Positions 14,682 through 22,483 of a DNA stretch of 28,267 nucleotides are shown one piece after another (position 1 is the first letter of the stretch; each line of letters begins with the position of its first letter). The stretch comes from Atopobiaceae bacterium UBA5363 (GTDB lineage Bacteria; Actinomycetota; Coriobacteriia; Coriobacteriales; Atopobiaceae), in contig DHPN01000012.1 of NCBI GenBank assembly GCA_002407925.1, positions 69,240 through 97,506 on the forward strand. Reading direction: 5' to 3'. Below the pieces are notes generated by a model. It saw only the letters and a list, made by a program, of their open reading frames with translations, made no database searches and had not been told where the DNA came from. Both the position numbers and the translations under genes were made by a program.

Positions 14682-15838
14682 TTACCAAATTCCAATGATG
14701 TGCCACCAACCAAGGCCCACCGTAAGCCAAATGGCAACCATAACAATCCCACACACAATACCAACCCGAAAATACTCAGAAGTACTGAGATATCCAGAGC
14801 CGTAAATCAGAGCAGCAGGGCCAGAGGCGTAGTGAGTCATTGCACCCATAAGAGCAGACAGAGCACCGAAGAGCAATGCGGCCATTAAAGGCGGAGCACC
14901 CACACCTACCGCAACAGTCAAAAACAATGCATACAGAGCACTTATTTGGGAGAGCTCTGAGGCAAACATGTAGTGCAGCAAAAAATAAAGTAAAGTATTG
15001 AAAGAACAACTAAAACAACCGACCAAGAAAAACCTGATACTGAACCAGACAGCAAAGAGCCGATCCAATCAATAACACCTAAGGTGTTAAGTTGACTGGC
15101 CATGCCTACCAAAATGCCAAAGAAAATCAGAGTCTGCCATGCTAACTTATTCGCAGCCATATCTTTCCATTTGAGCACGCCGCTGACAAGCAAAACAGAG
15201 ACGCCTAGGAAGGCTACAGCTGTAGCCGATATATTCAAAACCGAGCTCAGGCATCATAGCACGAGCATGAGAATAAACGTTGTAGCCATGATCCTTTCTT
15301 GGACGCTCATAGGCCCCATCTCACGACGTTTGGCTCGAGCGTCTTCCCTAGCAGTTGGAGTCTGCTTTAAGGTAGGTGGAAAGATGGCATAGACAACACG
15401 GGGAATGAGCAGTAGTGCAACAAGACCTGGAACTATTCCTGCTATAGCCCATTGACCCCAGTTGATCGTAATTCCCTGCTGCTCAGCCAGGTCAGCAACT
15501 ATTGGCCCTCCTGCCATTGCTGTGAGAAACATTGCAGAGGTTACAGCGTTTATATTATTTGCTGTGGCAGCAAGAAACGCACCAATCCTTTTGCGTGACT
15601 CATCTCCACCTTCTGGCGTTGAGTGTTGAAGATCACTTATGGAGGTGATGATCGGGAAGAGAACACCTCCCAGACGCCGTGTTTGAAGGCATAGCAGGGG
15701 CTATGAGGAAGTAGGCGCCATAATAGGCCACCTGCAAAAGCGAAGACTCAGTCTGCGTCAGGTTGCCATGAATTGACTTTTCGAACTCACGCCACGATGT
15801 GGTCTCAAGGGCCTTGTTGTCATTCTTGCCGGCATTGC
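14682..15838 (-). pseudogene. DASS-family dicarboxylate/malate transporter, multiply disrupted
   Basis: Pieces of one SLC13/DASS membrane transporter can be read in order on the minus strand: SWREFEKSIHGNLTQTES, then APAMPSNTASG, GVLFPII, then NNINAVTSAMFLTAMAGGP, LIFFGILVGMASQLNTLG and the C-terminal THYASGPAALIYGSGYLS ending GLGWWHIIGIW. At least three lesions break it: an extra base near 15668-15673, an in-frame TGA at 15254-15256 (probably from a Trp codon), and a frameshift in a run of six T (14980-14985 on the other strand). The N-terminal third is missing, because the frame runs straight into the dehydratase fragment at 15839. It would have imported malate or a related dicarboxylate for the enzyme encoded next to it. 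Confidence 0.88.
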
Positions 15839-16219
15839 TTACAACGCCGTCTCGGTAAAGCCAAGGACCTCAGCCGCGACCTGCCTGCCACTGCATACGT
15901 CAAGCAGCTCGTCAAACATCTTGTCACGAAGCTCGCCCATCGACTCAGGGCCATAAATGGCAGCTGTTGCGTCGAAGTCTGTGTTATCAGCCATGTTCTT
16001 TGCAGTCTGTGGATTTGCGGTCAGACGAAAGACTGGTGCAAGTGCGTTGCCTGTAGGGGTACCAAGCCCCGTAGAGAAGACTACAATCTGGCAACCTCCT
16101 GCAATGATGCCACCAACTGAGGAGGGGCCGTTGCCGGGAGTATCCATGATCACAAGCCCCTCGTGCGGCTTAAGCTGTGCTGCATAGAATCGAGTAGCAG
16201 CTCGCCGACGTGCACACAA
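15839..16219 (-). pseudogene. C-terminal fragment of a UxaA-type (altronate/galactarate) dehydratase
   Basis: About 125 residues match the C-terminal end of UxaA-family hydro-lyases: HEGLVIMDTPGNGPSSVGGI, AGGCQIVVFSTGLGTPTGNA, then RLTANPQTAKNMADNTDFDA and a normal C-terminal end GFTETAL followed by TAA. Full-length members have about 250 more residues upstream. Here those are absent, because the sequence turns into a fragment of an IclR regulator in the opposite orientation near 16200. The fragment has no credible start codon with a ribosome binding site. It is a remnant of a sugar-acid or hydroxy-acid catabolic gene. Confidence 0.82.
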
Positions 16220-16413
16220 GGCGCATCGCGTTCGACTGGGGAGAAATCACCACTGCTGTGAATTGCGTGGCGACACCAATCCGACAAGCTGGCAAGATCA
16301 CCTATACCATTAGCATATCTATCCCTGCCTATCGCTTTGACAGCAAAAAACAGCAGGAGATCATCGCACTGCTTGATGCAAGCCGTATGATGCTGGAACG
16401 CTCCCTCAATTAA
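16195..16413 (+). pseudogene. C-terminal fragment of an IclR-family regulator
   Basis: About 72 residues, QLADVHTRRIAFDWGEIT and NCVATPIRQAGKITYTISIS ending with LLDASRMMLERSLN, match the end of the IclR effector-binding domain (typical order: RGYA-D-E-, V-CVAAPI, A-SIS-P, L---A---S). The DNA-binding domain and most of the effector domain are gone. The open frame starts after a TAG, inside the end of the oppositely oriented dehydratase fragment. IclR genes often control sugar-acid dehydratase genes, so both fragments may come from one former locus. Confidence 0.78.
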
Positions 16414-16460
16414 GTGCTGCGACTGAAGCCTACGACCGGCAGGACATCAACAAGATAAGC

Positions 16461-16497
16461 CCCCTTGGCGGAGGGACTCCTCCTGCTTGCCGAGGGG
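16461..16497 (-). terminator. Strong hairpin after the aldolase gene
   Basis: GGAGG-GACT-CCTCC forms the inner helix, GGC/GCC and CCCC/GGGG extend it with small internal loops. It begins 14 bp after the fda stop codon on the minus strand and is followed by a mildly T-rich stretch (GCTTATCTTGTT). It is probably the aldolase terminator. Confidence 0.65.
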
Positions 16498-16510
16498 ACT
16501 TTGTATCGTC

Positions 16511-17401
16511 TTACTTTACCACCGAGGCCTTATAGATCTCCTGTATCGAAGACGCGAGCACACGATCAAATGTCGCGTCATCTTGCTGGGCGGTCAGACC
16601 TTGCAGCAAGGCCCGTGAGAAGCTCGCGATGAGGCCAGGATTTTTGGCAAGGCGCGCATTCGCTTCGCTCCTGCTGTAGCCGCCGGAAAGGGCAACCACG
16701 CGCACCACCTGCTTGCGCTGCATGACATCAGTGTAAAAGCCATCGACGCTTGGAATGGATACTTTAAGCATGAGCTTAGCGTCTGCAGGCAAGCTATCAA
16801 GGTGATCAAGGATCTCCTCTTTGAGCATGGCCTCGGCATCAGCTTTATCCTCACTGAGGATGGAAACCTCTGGCTCCAAGATAGGCACCAGGTCAAAAGC
16901 AGATATCTGCTCCGCATAGGCGAACTGTTGGTCAACAATCGCCTGTATGCCTTGGCGATTTGCATGTTTTATGACGGAGCGCATCTTCGTCCCAAAAATA
17001 TGATGATCGACAGCGCTGCCCAACAGCTTGTCAAATGCAGGGATGTCGTTCATCAGCTGCACGTCATTCGCCTCGGGCGCAAGACCTTTGTCGACTTTCA
17101 AGATGGGCACGATGCCCTTCTTATACCAAAGGTAGTCCGCAGTGTAGGCGTCCTCTATTTGCCTGTTCATCGTATCTTCGAATAAAATGGCCGCCAAGAT
17201 GTGCTCCGCGGTAAACGATGGGCTCGTAACAATACGCGTTCGCATGGCATGCACGAGGTCGAACATCTCTTTGTCAGAGCTGTAGGCATTTCGGCCAATG
17301 CCATAAAGCTCGAGGGCCTTCGGTGTGCTTCCGCCGCTTTGATCAAGCGCAGCAATGAAACCTTTTCCTTTTTGCATGCGCGCAAGCTGCTCCATGTTCA
17401 T
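16511..17401 (-). CDS. fda: Fructose-bisphosphate aldolase, class I
   Basis: A 296-residue glycolytic enzyme that splits fructose 1,6-bisphosphate into dihydroxyacetone phosphate and glyceraldehyde 3-phosphate through a Schiff-base lysine, with no metal. Landmarks are GFIAALDQSGGSTPKALE, ILFEDTMNRQI, VPILKVDKGL, ILEPEVSI and KLMLKVSIPS, followed by the phosphate-binding ALSGGYSR. The length matches the bacterial class I form. The ATG follows AAGGAG. It is transcribed alone, with a hairpin after it. Its presence means the organism can ferment sugars. Confidence 0.96.
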   Translation of the reverse strand: MNMEQLARMQKGKGFIAALDQSGGSTPKALELYGIGRNAYSSDKEMFDLVHAMRTRIVTSPSFTAEHILAAILFEDTMNRQIEDAYTADYLWYKKGIVPILKVDKGLAPEANDVQLMNDIPAFDKLLGSAVDHHIFGTKMRSVIKHANRQGIQAIVDQQFAYAEQISAFDLVPILEPEVSILSEDKADAEAMLKEEILDHLDSLPADAKLMLKVSIPSVDGFYTDVMQRKQVVRVVALSGGYSRSEANARLAKNPGLIASFSRALLQGLTAQQDDATFDRVLASSIQEIYKASVVK

Positions 17402-17525
17402 GACGGTCTCCTTTTTTTATTCCAAGTTCTCCACAACTCAACTGTTCTTATACCCGCATAGGGCAACCCGTCACGCTGTCTACGACCAGAGGCGGAGCTG
17501 CTTGCACAAGCGGCGCTCCCATATC

Positions 17526-17873
17526 TCAATCGGCTTCCCTCCCATGCAAATAGGCAATGTAGGTGTTACCCCATATTTCAATGCTGTCGAGCACCGGCTG
17601 AAATCCTTTACCAATATTTGTCAACGAGTACTCCACATGAGGGGGAACTTCAGGAAACACTTCCCTTTTCACCAATCCCTCTCTTTCAAGCTGCTTGAGC
17701 TGCAAAGAAAGCGTCGAATGCGTGAGGTCTGGCATGCGCTTTTGAAGCTCGCCGAAGCGCAGCTTCCCTCCGCTCAAGTGATGCATAATCACAATCGACC
17801 ATTTCCCTTGCAGCAGCTTTTGCACAGTCACAAAAGGACATATACCGAAATTCTTTGGCATTTGACTTGGCAT
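17526..17873 (-). CDS. HxlR-family transcriptional regulator
   Basis: A 115-residue winged-helix regulator of the HxlR/DUF24 family, whose members include the quinone and diamide sensors YodB, CatR and HypR of Bacillus. The domain is seen as VQKLLQGKWSIVIMHHLSGG, RFGELQKRMPDLTHSTLSLQLKQLEREGLV and VEYSLTNIGKGFQPVL. A Cys at position 12 (GICPFV) lies at the N-terminal place used for thiol-based sensing in that family. A GGGGAG ribosome binding site precedes the ATG. It is divergent from an extradiol dioxygenase and a quinone reductase, the classic target types, so control of those genes by electrophiles or catechols is likely by analogy. Confidence 0.9.
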   Translation of the reverse strand: MPSQMPKNFGICPFVTVQKLLQGKWSIVIMHHLSGGKLRFGELQKRMPDLTHSTLSLQLKQLEREGLVKREVFPEVPPHVEYSLTNIGKGFQPVLDSIEIWGNTYIAYLHGREAD

Positions 17874-18012
17874 TGCCTACTCCCCTGTCCAGCTCAACAT
17901 AGGTACTAGATAAAATACTAAGTACAGGTAAAAAACAGTATTTTTAATCTAGGTCTTCTCAGTACAATAAGTATAGTATATATTTAAGACTAAGTATAAC
18001 AAAGGAACTTAA
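17874..18012. promoter_or_regulatory. Divergent HxlR/dioxygenase promoter region with AGTA/TACT half-sites
   Basis: This 139-bp AT-rich spacer holds an inverted repeat GTACT-N13-AGTAC (17903-17925) and further AGTA copies at about 17937, 17961 and 17976, with -10-like TATAGT at 17972-17977. Repeated TACT/AGTA half-sites resemble operators described for YodB-type HxlR regulators. The assignment to this regulator is inferred from position. Confidence 0.45.
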
Positions 18013-18798
18013 ATGGAGACTCAAACGCAAGCAGCTCTTTTCGTAGGGCATGGCGACCCCATGATGGCACTGCGCAACGATGATGTCGCACGGGCCCTTC
18101 ACAGTATTGGCGAGCGCATCCATGCAAGTGCGCCTAAGGCGATCTTGGCGATATCTGCGCACTGGTTCACCCGCGGAACGTTCGTACAAAGCAGCCCAGA
18201 ACCTAAGCAAATCTATGATATGTATGGCTTCCCGCCCGAGTTGTATGCGATCGCCTATCATCCTTCTGGTTGCAAAGAGCTTACACGACGTGTGCAAGAT
18301 CTTCTCGGCTCTGACGTCTCAGTAGATGATAGCTGGGGAATCGACCACGGCGTTTGGACACCTTTGCATCACATGTTGCCAAAGGCGGACATACCAGTGG
18401 TAGAGCTTTCTGTCAACGGGCTTCGGGATGCTCGCTATGCCTATGAGATCGGCAGACGCCTAGCCCCACTGCGAAAGGAAGGGTTTTTGCTCATGGGCTC
18501 TGGCAACATCGTGCACAATTTACGCGCCCTTGAGCCAGACAGCCCTCATGGCACTGCGAAGGCGACTGCATTTAGCGCATCTATACGCGATGCGGTGACA
18601 GCACACGATTACGAGAGGGTGCTCAGCTATCGAAGCCTGCCCCATGCATTATGGGCTGTCCCGACACCTGATCACTTCCTGCCGCTTCCTACGATATTAG
18701 GCGCGACGCAGCAAGAGGATGCAGAGGTCTACAACGACCTGCAAAACTTTGGCTCCATCTCAATGACGAGTTTTGCGTTTGGCTTGCAAAAGAAATGA
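18013..18798 (+). CDS. LigB/YgiD-type extradiol dioxygenase (4,5-DOPA dioxygenase family)
   Basis: A 261-residue class III extradiol ring-cleavage dioxygenase of the YgiD/DODA family. Four histidines in the expected metal-binding contexts are visible: His13 (FVGHGDP), His50 (ISAHWFT), His168 (GNIVHNL) and His221 (PTPDHFLP). GIDHGVWTPLHHM near 110-121 is the usual substrate-side motif. The length equals the family norm. Members open catechol rings such as L-DOPA in vitro, and the natural substrate is often unknown. The gene is followed after 86 bp by an FMN reductase and faces an HxlR regulator, which points to catechol or quinone detoxification. The ribosome binding site (AAAGGAA) is close to the ATG. 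Confidence 0.92.
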   Translation: METQTQAALFVGHGDPMMALRNDDVARALHSIGERIHASAPKAILAISAHWFTRGTFVQSSPEPKQIYDMYGFPPELYAIAYHPSGCKELTRRVQDLLGSDVSVDDSWGIDHGVWTPLHHMLPKADIPVVELSVNGLRDARYAYEIGRRLAPLRKEGFLLMGSGNIVHNLRALEPDSPHGTAKATAFSASIRDAVTAHDYERVLSYRSLPHALWAVPTPDHFLPLPTILGATQQEDAEVYNDLQNFGSISMTSFAFGLQKK

Positions 18799-18807
18799 GG
18801 TTTATCC

Positions 18808-18829
18808 GCGGCAAGACAAGGATTGCCGC
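18808..18829 (+). promoter_or_regulatory. Intercistronic hairpin
   Basis: GCGGCAA and TTGCCGC form a 7-bp stem in the 86-bp gap between the dioxygenase and the reductase. With no T tract it is more likely to affect mRNA processing or relative expression than to terminate. Confidence 0.4.
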
Positions 18830-18884
18830 TTGAGCGGGTATGTCTAGAAGGTGCCCTCGAGGCAAAACGAAAAGGAGAACATAG

Positions 18885-19439
18885 ATGTCAGACAAGCACG
18901 TACTTCTCGCCGTGGGAACGCTTCGCAAGAATGGTTTCAACGAGCAGCTCGCACAAAAAGTCGAGGCGCTGTTGGAAGGACGCGCCGAGGTCAGCCGCCT
19001 CGAATACAAGGACCTGCCCTTTATGAACCAAGACCTCGAGAACCCCGAACTCGAGAGCGTGGCGCGCGTCCGTGACGAGGTTCGCAACGCCGACGGCCTA
19101 TGGTTTGTGACCCCTCAGTACAACAACTCGTTTCCTGGCCACATCAAAAATCTTGTTGACTGGCTCAGCAGGCCGCTACCGGGCAAGGGCCGCGACTCTG
19201 TTGTGATCAGCGGGACCAAGACGACCGTATCCGGCGCAGGCGGCCGTACTGCAACCGCAGGAATGCGTGCGTCCCTCGACGCGCTGCTAGAGTTCGTCGG
19301 CGCTGACGTCATGCGTGATCATGAAACAGGCATAGCTCTTTCAGGTGAGTCTTGGGCTTCAGGCAAGCTTATTCTCTCTTCTGAAGATGAGTCGTCGCTT
19401 AAGGCTCAAGTTGATGCATTCCTTGATTTCATTTCATGA
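18885..19439 (+). CDS. NADPH-dependent FMN reductase / quinone reductase
   Basis: A 184-residue flavodoxin-like reductase of the NADPH-dependent FMN reductase family (ChrR/YieF/azoreductase type), which reduces quinones, chromate or azo compounds by two electrons. The FMN phosphate loop region LAVGTLRKNGFNEQLA is at the N-terminus, DGLWFVTPQYNNSFPGHIKNLVDWLSRP is the flavin-binding core, and ISGTKTTVSGAGG follows. The ATG has an AAAGGAG site. Pairing with an extradiol dioxygenase under an HxlR regulator matches quinone stress modules (YodB/CatR regulons) in other bacteria. Confidence 0.92.
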   Translation: MSDKHVLLAVGTLRKNGFNEQLAQKVEALLEGRAEVSRLEYKDLPFMNQDLENPELESVARVRDEVRNADGLWFVTPQYNNSFPGHIKNLVDWLSRPLPGKGRDSVVISGTKTTVSGAGGRTATAGMRASLDALLEFVGADVMRDHETGIALSGESWASGKLILSSEDESSLKAQVDAFLDFIS

Positions 19440-19502
19440 AGAAGTGTTCCGTCCTAGGATATCGGGACGCCAGCTGACCTACCCGCCTCGGCAAACACTT
19501 GT

Positions 19503-20528
19503 TTAGCCGACGTGCCTTTCAAGGAATCTCAAAACTTGCGCATAGGATTCCTGTGCCGCAGTAGTAGTCATATCAAATTGATACTCATGTGCAGTAGTTC
19601 CCTCAGAAATAGGAGTGAAGTACGGTGAAACCTCAACACCTAGGCTCTTCAGCTTACGTGCCAGTTCTTTCCCATCTTTCTCAAAAGATCCTGTATTGCC
19701 GTCCGTAATGAAGGCAGGCGGGAAAGAGGAGGTAACATTGTCAGTTATAATTATTTGCTGCCCATAACGACCAAACCAATCGCGCGTACCAAAATATGCC
19801 CAACCCGCTCGGGATAAGAAGTAGTTCACAAGAGGGCTTTGTGAGACTCCAAGTGTTGACATATCATAGGGACCACAAAAGAGCAAAACTGCCTTAAGCG
19901 AATCAGGTGAAGCCATCTGTGCGATATTGACTTTGGCAGCATAGCTAGCTGATGTTTGTATGAGTGCATATTGGGCAGCAAGGTGTGCGCCAGCCGAATC
20001 ACCTGCAATCACAAGGAGGTTCGCATCGAATATTCTTTTGCTGCCTGCAGAAGCTATCCAATTGCACGCATCTCCCATTTGGATCAGAGGACCAGGGTAG
20101 GTTCCTTCAGGTGCAAGCTCGTAGTTTATACAGACAACAGCATAACCGTCGGCTGCGAGGCAGGATGCGTATTGTCTGATATCAGATTTATCACCGCCAA
20201 CATATGCACCGCCATGCGCCCAAAGGATAACAGGCGTCGATGCACTATGCTCTGCTGGCAAATAAAGATCAAGTGTATTTTGTGCCAGAGATGACGGATA
20301 CGTAATATCACGCTCCACCATGATATCGTCAGTATCATAGGTAGGCAGCTTAGATACTGTTGGATTTTCAAACTGAGAGCGAAGGAACAAGGCCGCAGGC
20401 ACGGGAGTAATGTACAAAATAACAACAGCTGCAGCAACAAGCACTGCAAGACAGATGCCTACGGCGCAAACAACTGATTTTATGCAAATTTTCTTCTTTT
20501 TGAGTCCTTTATCGCTAGGACCTGTCAC
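19503..20528 (-). CDS. Membrane-anchored alpha/beta hydrolase (esterase, HSL type)
   Basis: A 341-residue carboxylesterase-like protein. A basic N-terminus (KKKKICIK) leads into one transmembrane segment at about 19-42 (VVCAVGICLAVLVAAAVVILY), so the enzyme is probably anchored with its domain outside the cell. The oxyanion motif HGGAYVGG and the nucleophile elbow GDSAG, with TDGNTGSF (Asp) and TTAHEYQF (His), complete the triad of the hormone-sensitive-lipase group. The start is a GTG (20526-20528) after AAGGAA. Substrate unknown. It ends 63 bp from the convergent reductase gene. Confidence 0.88.
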   Translation of the reverse strand: MTGPSDKGLKKKKICIKSVVCAVGICLAVLVAAAVVILYITPVPAALFLRSQFENPTVSKLPTYDTDDIMVERDITYPSSLAQNTLDLYLPAEHSASTPVILWAHGGAYVGGDKSDIRQYASCLAADGYAVVCINYELAPEGTYPGPLIQMGDACNWIASAGSKRIFDANLLVIAGDSAGAHLAAQYALIQTSASYAAKVNIAQMASPDSLKAVLLFCGPYDMSTLGVSQSPLVNYFLSRAGWAYFGTRDWFGRYGQQIIITDNVTSSFPPAFITDGNTGSFEKDGKELARKLKSLGVEVSPYFTPISEGTTAHEYQFDMTTTAAQESYAQVLRFLERHVG

Positions 20529-20552
20529 GTTATGTTCCTTTCTTGCCAGCTA

Positions 20553-20568
20553 TATAGCTGCAGCTATA
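20553..20568. promoter_or_regulatory. 16-bp perfect palindrome upstream of the esterase
   Basis: TATAGCTG and CAGCTATA abut as a perfect palindrome 24 bp upstream of the GTG start, overlapping a second palindrome AGCTATATAGCT (20548-20559). Position and symmetry fit an operator over the promoter or leader. No regulator gene is adjacent. Confidence 0.45.
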
Positions 20569-20723
20569 CTAAAGCAGAAGGAGTCATTTACAGAGCAAAC
20601 GAGAAGAAGGATCTTATAAATCGTTTCGAAGTTTAATCTGAACGCCCTGATATGAGATTACAAAACATTAACGTCATCCTTTAGCGAACTAACTGTTTTA
20701 TTCTGACGAAAGAGAGCTCTTTT

Positions 20724-21287
20724 ATGGAACTCGACCAAACAAGCCATTTTACTAATCTCTACACACTAGTTGGCTGCCTCACGAAAGCTATTGATCTTGT
20801 AAGTCCAGAGATGTCAGGTCATCACCGGCAGGTAGCATATCTTTCACACAAGATTGCTGAAGCTTTAGATGTAAGCTTTGAAACGGACCGCTCCCTTATA
20901 GTAGCTGCGCTTATTCACGACGTCGGAGCTATCGATAGCGATGAGTCTGAGCCGTTCAGGCGCCTAGAACAGGGCAATAATCTAGATCAGCATGCAAGAC
21001 TTGACGGCAAAGGTTATCCTTTCAAGCTTGATGCCCGAAATCTTTCCATGGGCTCACGCATTATGGCTGTTGCAGATATTTTTTCGGCTATTACTGAGGA
21101 TCGCCCTTATCGCAAGGGCATGCCAAAACAAAAGGCTATAGCAGTCCTTAACGACCTAGCAAAAAATGATGGTATATCTCCTTATATTTGTTTGATTCTT
21201 TTTAAAAATTACGATGACGTTGCCTGCAAGCGGAAAAATGCCTCCGAAAAAGCTGTATCTAACTTTGAGACATGGCAATGCCATTAG
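20724..21287 (+). CDS. HD-GYP-like protein, shortened and probably inactive
   Basis: A 187-residue protein with the ends of an HD-GYP domain, which hydrolyses cyclic di-GMP. HHRQVAYLSHKIAEALDV and AALIHDVGAI give the HD pair (about 65-66), and RLDGKGYP (93-99), then GSRIMAVADIFSAITEDRPYR, give the GYP half. The two halves are only about 33 residues apart where the family has roughly 60. The segment with the third metal-binding His is missing, and the usual HH before the DG-GYP motif reads QH. An in-frame internal deletion is the simplest reading, and hydrolase activity is doubtful. The gene is intact in frame and has a purine-rich ribosome binding site. Confidence 0.72.
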   Translation: MELDQTSHFTNLYTLVGCLTKAIDLVSPEMSGHHRQVAYLSHKIAEALDVSFETDRSLIVAALIHDVGAIDSDESEPFRRLEQGNNLDQHARLDGKGYPFKLDARNLSMGSRIMAVADIFSAITEDRPYRKGMPKQKAIAVLNDLAKNDGISPYICLILFKNYDDVACKRKNASEKAVSNFETWQCH

Positions 21288-21323
21288 ATAAAAAGAGTTA
21301 AGAACAACAGGAAGGCAAGCGAT

Positions 21324-21851
21324 ATGAGCACAACCATATCGACACTATTGCACTACCTCTCGATAGCTGGCAGCACAGCGACAGTGTATCTTTTCATCGT
21401 TGCTTGCATACATGTTTTCGGCAAAACAGAGGTAGCGCAGCTTTCAATCACTGATTTTGTCTTCATTATGCTTATCTCAAACGCCGTGCAAAATGCCATG
21501 GTAGGCCCTGACGCGAGTTTAGGAGGCGGCCTTGTAGCCGCAACGACACTTTTTGTCATGGATTCGCTTTTCAAACATTGGCTTTACCGTTTTCCACGCT
21601 TTGCAAAAACACTACAAGGTTCCCCGCTCACGCTTGTACGGCACGGAAGGCTTCAAAAAAATGCCCTGAAAGAGGCTATGCTTACGCAAGATGAGCTCAT
21701 GGAGGCTCTGCGTGAACATGGTGCTGACAAACTCAGCGATATCGACATGGCCATACTTGAATCCGACGGCACAATCTCTGTTTTATCAGATCAGTTCAAG
21801 ACACAAAGCACCCGCAAAAAACAGCCAAGAAGGCCAGCAAAAAAGCACTGA
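21324..21851 (+). CDS. DUF421 (YetF-type) membrane protein
   Basis: A 175-residue protein with hydrophobic segments at about 15-32, 42-60 and 67-85, the second being TDFVFIMLISNAVQNAMVG, then a cytoplasmic domain with LVRHGRLQKNALKEAMLTQDELMEALREHG, typical of the DUF421/YetF family. It ends in a very basic tail (RKKQPRRPAKKH). The function of the family is not established; some members are linked to spores or stress. It begins 36 bp after the HD-GYP-like gene, so the two may be co-transcribed. Confidence 0.85.
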   Translation: MSTTISTLLHYLSIAGSTATVYLFIVACIHVFGKTEVAQLSITDFVFIMLISNAVQNAMVGPDASLGGGLVAATTLFVMDSLFKHWLYRFPRFAKTLQGSPLTLVRHGRLQKNALKEAMLTQDELMEALREHGADKLSDIDMAILESDGTISVLSDQFKTQSTRKKQPRRPAKKH

Positions 21852-22122
21852 CGGACGATCGAGGCCTACTTAATTCCTTTAACCTGCTTATCCAGCGTTT
21901 GCTTAAAATAGCCAAAGTCTCAATAGCTAAAGACTTTGATTACCTAGCGTTTACAGTTATTTTGCAGTTTGCAGGAAATTATTTTTTCACACTCATGGTT
22001 TGCCCAGTGTAATTGTTAGTAAATTACTAGCAATTAATGTTCGCTTTAGGGAAAGATAAAAGTATGAGAACGTTTACTTGAAAACAAGGGCAGCATCATT
22101 TGACTCCAGAAAGGAGGGCAAC
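21852..22122. other. Spacer with two inverted repeats upstream of the GlsB-like gene
   Basis: No gene. It contains a stem CAAAGTCT/AGACTTTG (21913-21938) and a near-perfect palindrome TAATTGTTAGTAA-A-TTACTAGCAATTA (22010-22036, one mismatch). The palindrome lies 86 bp before the next start codon and could be an operator for a stress-type regulator. Confidence 0.5.
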
Positions 22123-22371
22123 ATGGGTATTATTTCATGGATCGTCGTAGGAGGGCTCGCTGGATGGATTGCCGCCATGGTTATGAAAACAGACCACGGG
22201 CTTGTGCAAAACATCGTAACTGGCATCATAGGAGCACTCATTGGCGGGTTTGTCATGGAATTGCTTGGCTCTCATGGTGTCACGGGATTTAATTTGTGGT
22301 CCATTTTCGTATCTTTAATTGGCTCGATCATTTTAATAGCGCTCATCAACCTCGTAAAAGGCCGCGCATAG
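22123..22371 (+). CDS. GlsB/YeaQ/YmgE-family membrane protein
   Basis: An 82-residue very hydrophobic protein. It begins MGIISWIVVGGLAGWIAAMV, then has a short polar turn, NIVTGIIGALIGGFVMELLG and a third segment SIFVSLIGSIILIALINLV. This three-helix, glycine-rich pattern defines the transglycosylase-associated (GlsB/YeaQ/YmgE) family, often induced by stress. The ATG at 22123 follows AAAGGAGG; an upstream in-frame ATG has none. A strong intrinsic terminator follows. Confidence 0.92.
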   Translation: MGIISWIVVGGLAGWIAAMVMKTDHGLVQNIVTGIIGALIGGFVMELLGSHGVTGFNLWSIFVSLIGSIILIALINLVKGRA

Positions 22372-22408
22372 GTTCTTATCTTGCGCTTTGGCGCAGGGTT
22401 TGTATTAT

Positions 22409-22439
22409 AAAAACTCCCCGGAAGCCCCGGGGAGTTTTT
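22409..22439 (+). terminator. Intrinsic terminator, usable on both strands
   Basis: CTCCCCGG (22414-22421) and CCGGGGAG (22427-22434) form an 8-bp GC stem around a five-base loop. Five A residues before it and five T residues after it make it a textbook terminator for the GlsB-like gene, and in reverse for the minus-strand genes that end nearby. Confidence 0.92.
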
Positions 22440-22483
22440 ATTTGTTATATACATATACTAGATATGCAGATAGACAATCAGCG

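Noticed and set aside
14583..14754. Longer N-terminus for the malolactic-type enzyme
   Set aside because: The extra 57 codons do not resemble the family, have no ribosome binding site, and would extend into the upstream transporter remnant.
19442..19500. Terminator from AAGTGTT/AACACTT between the convergent reductase and esterase genes
   Set aside because: The arms are 45 bases apart and only 7 bp long, with no T tract, so support is too weak.
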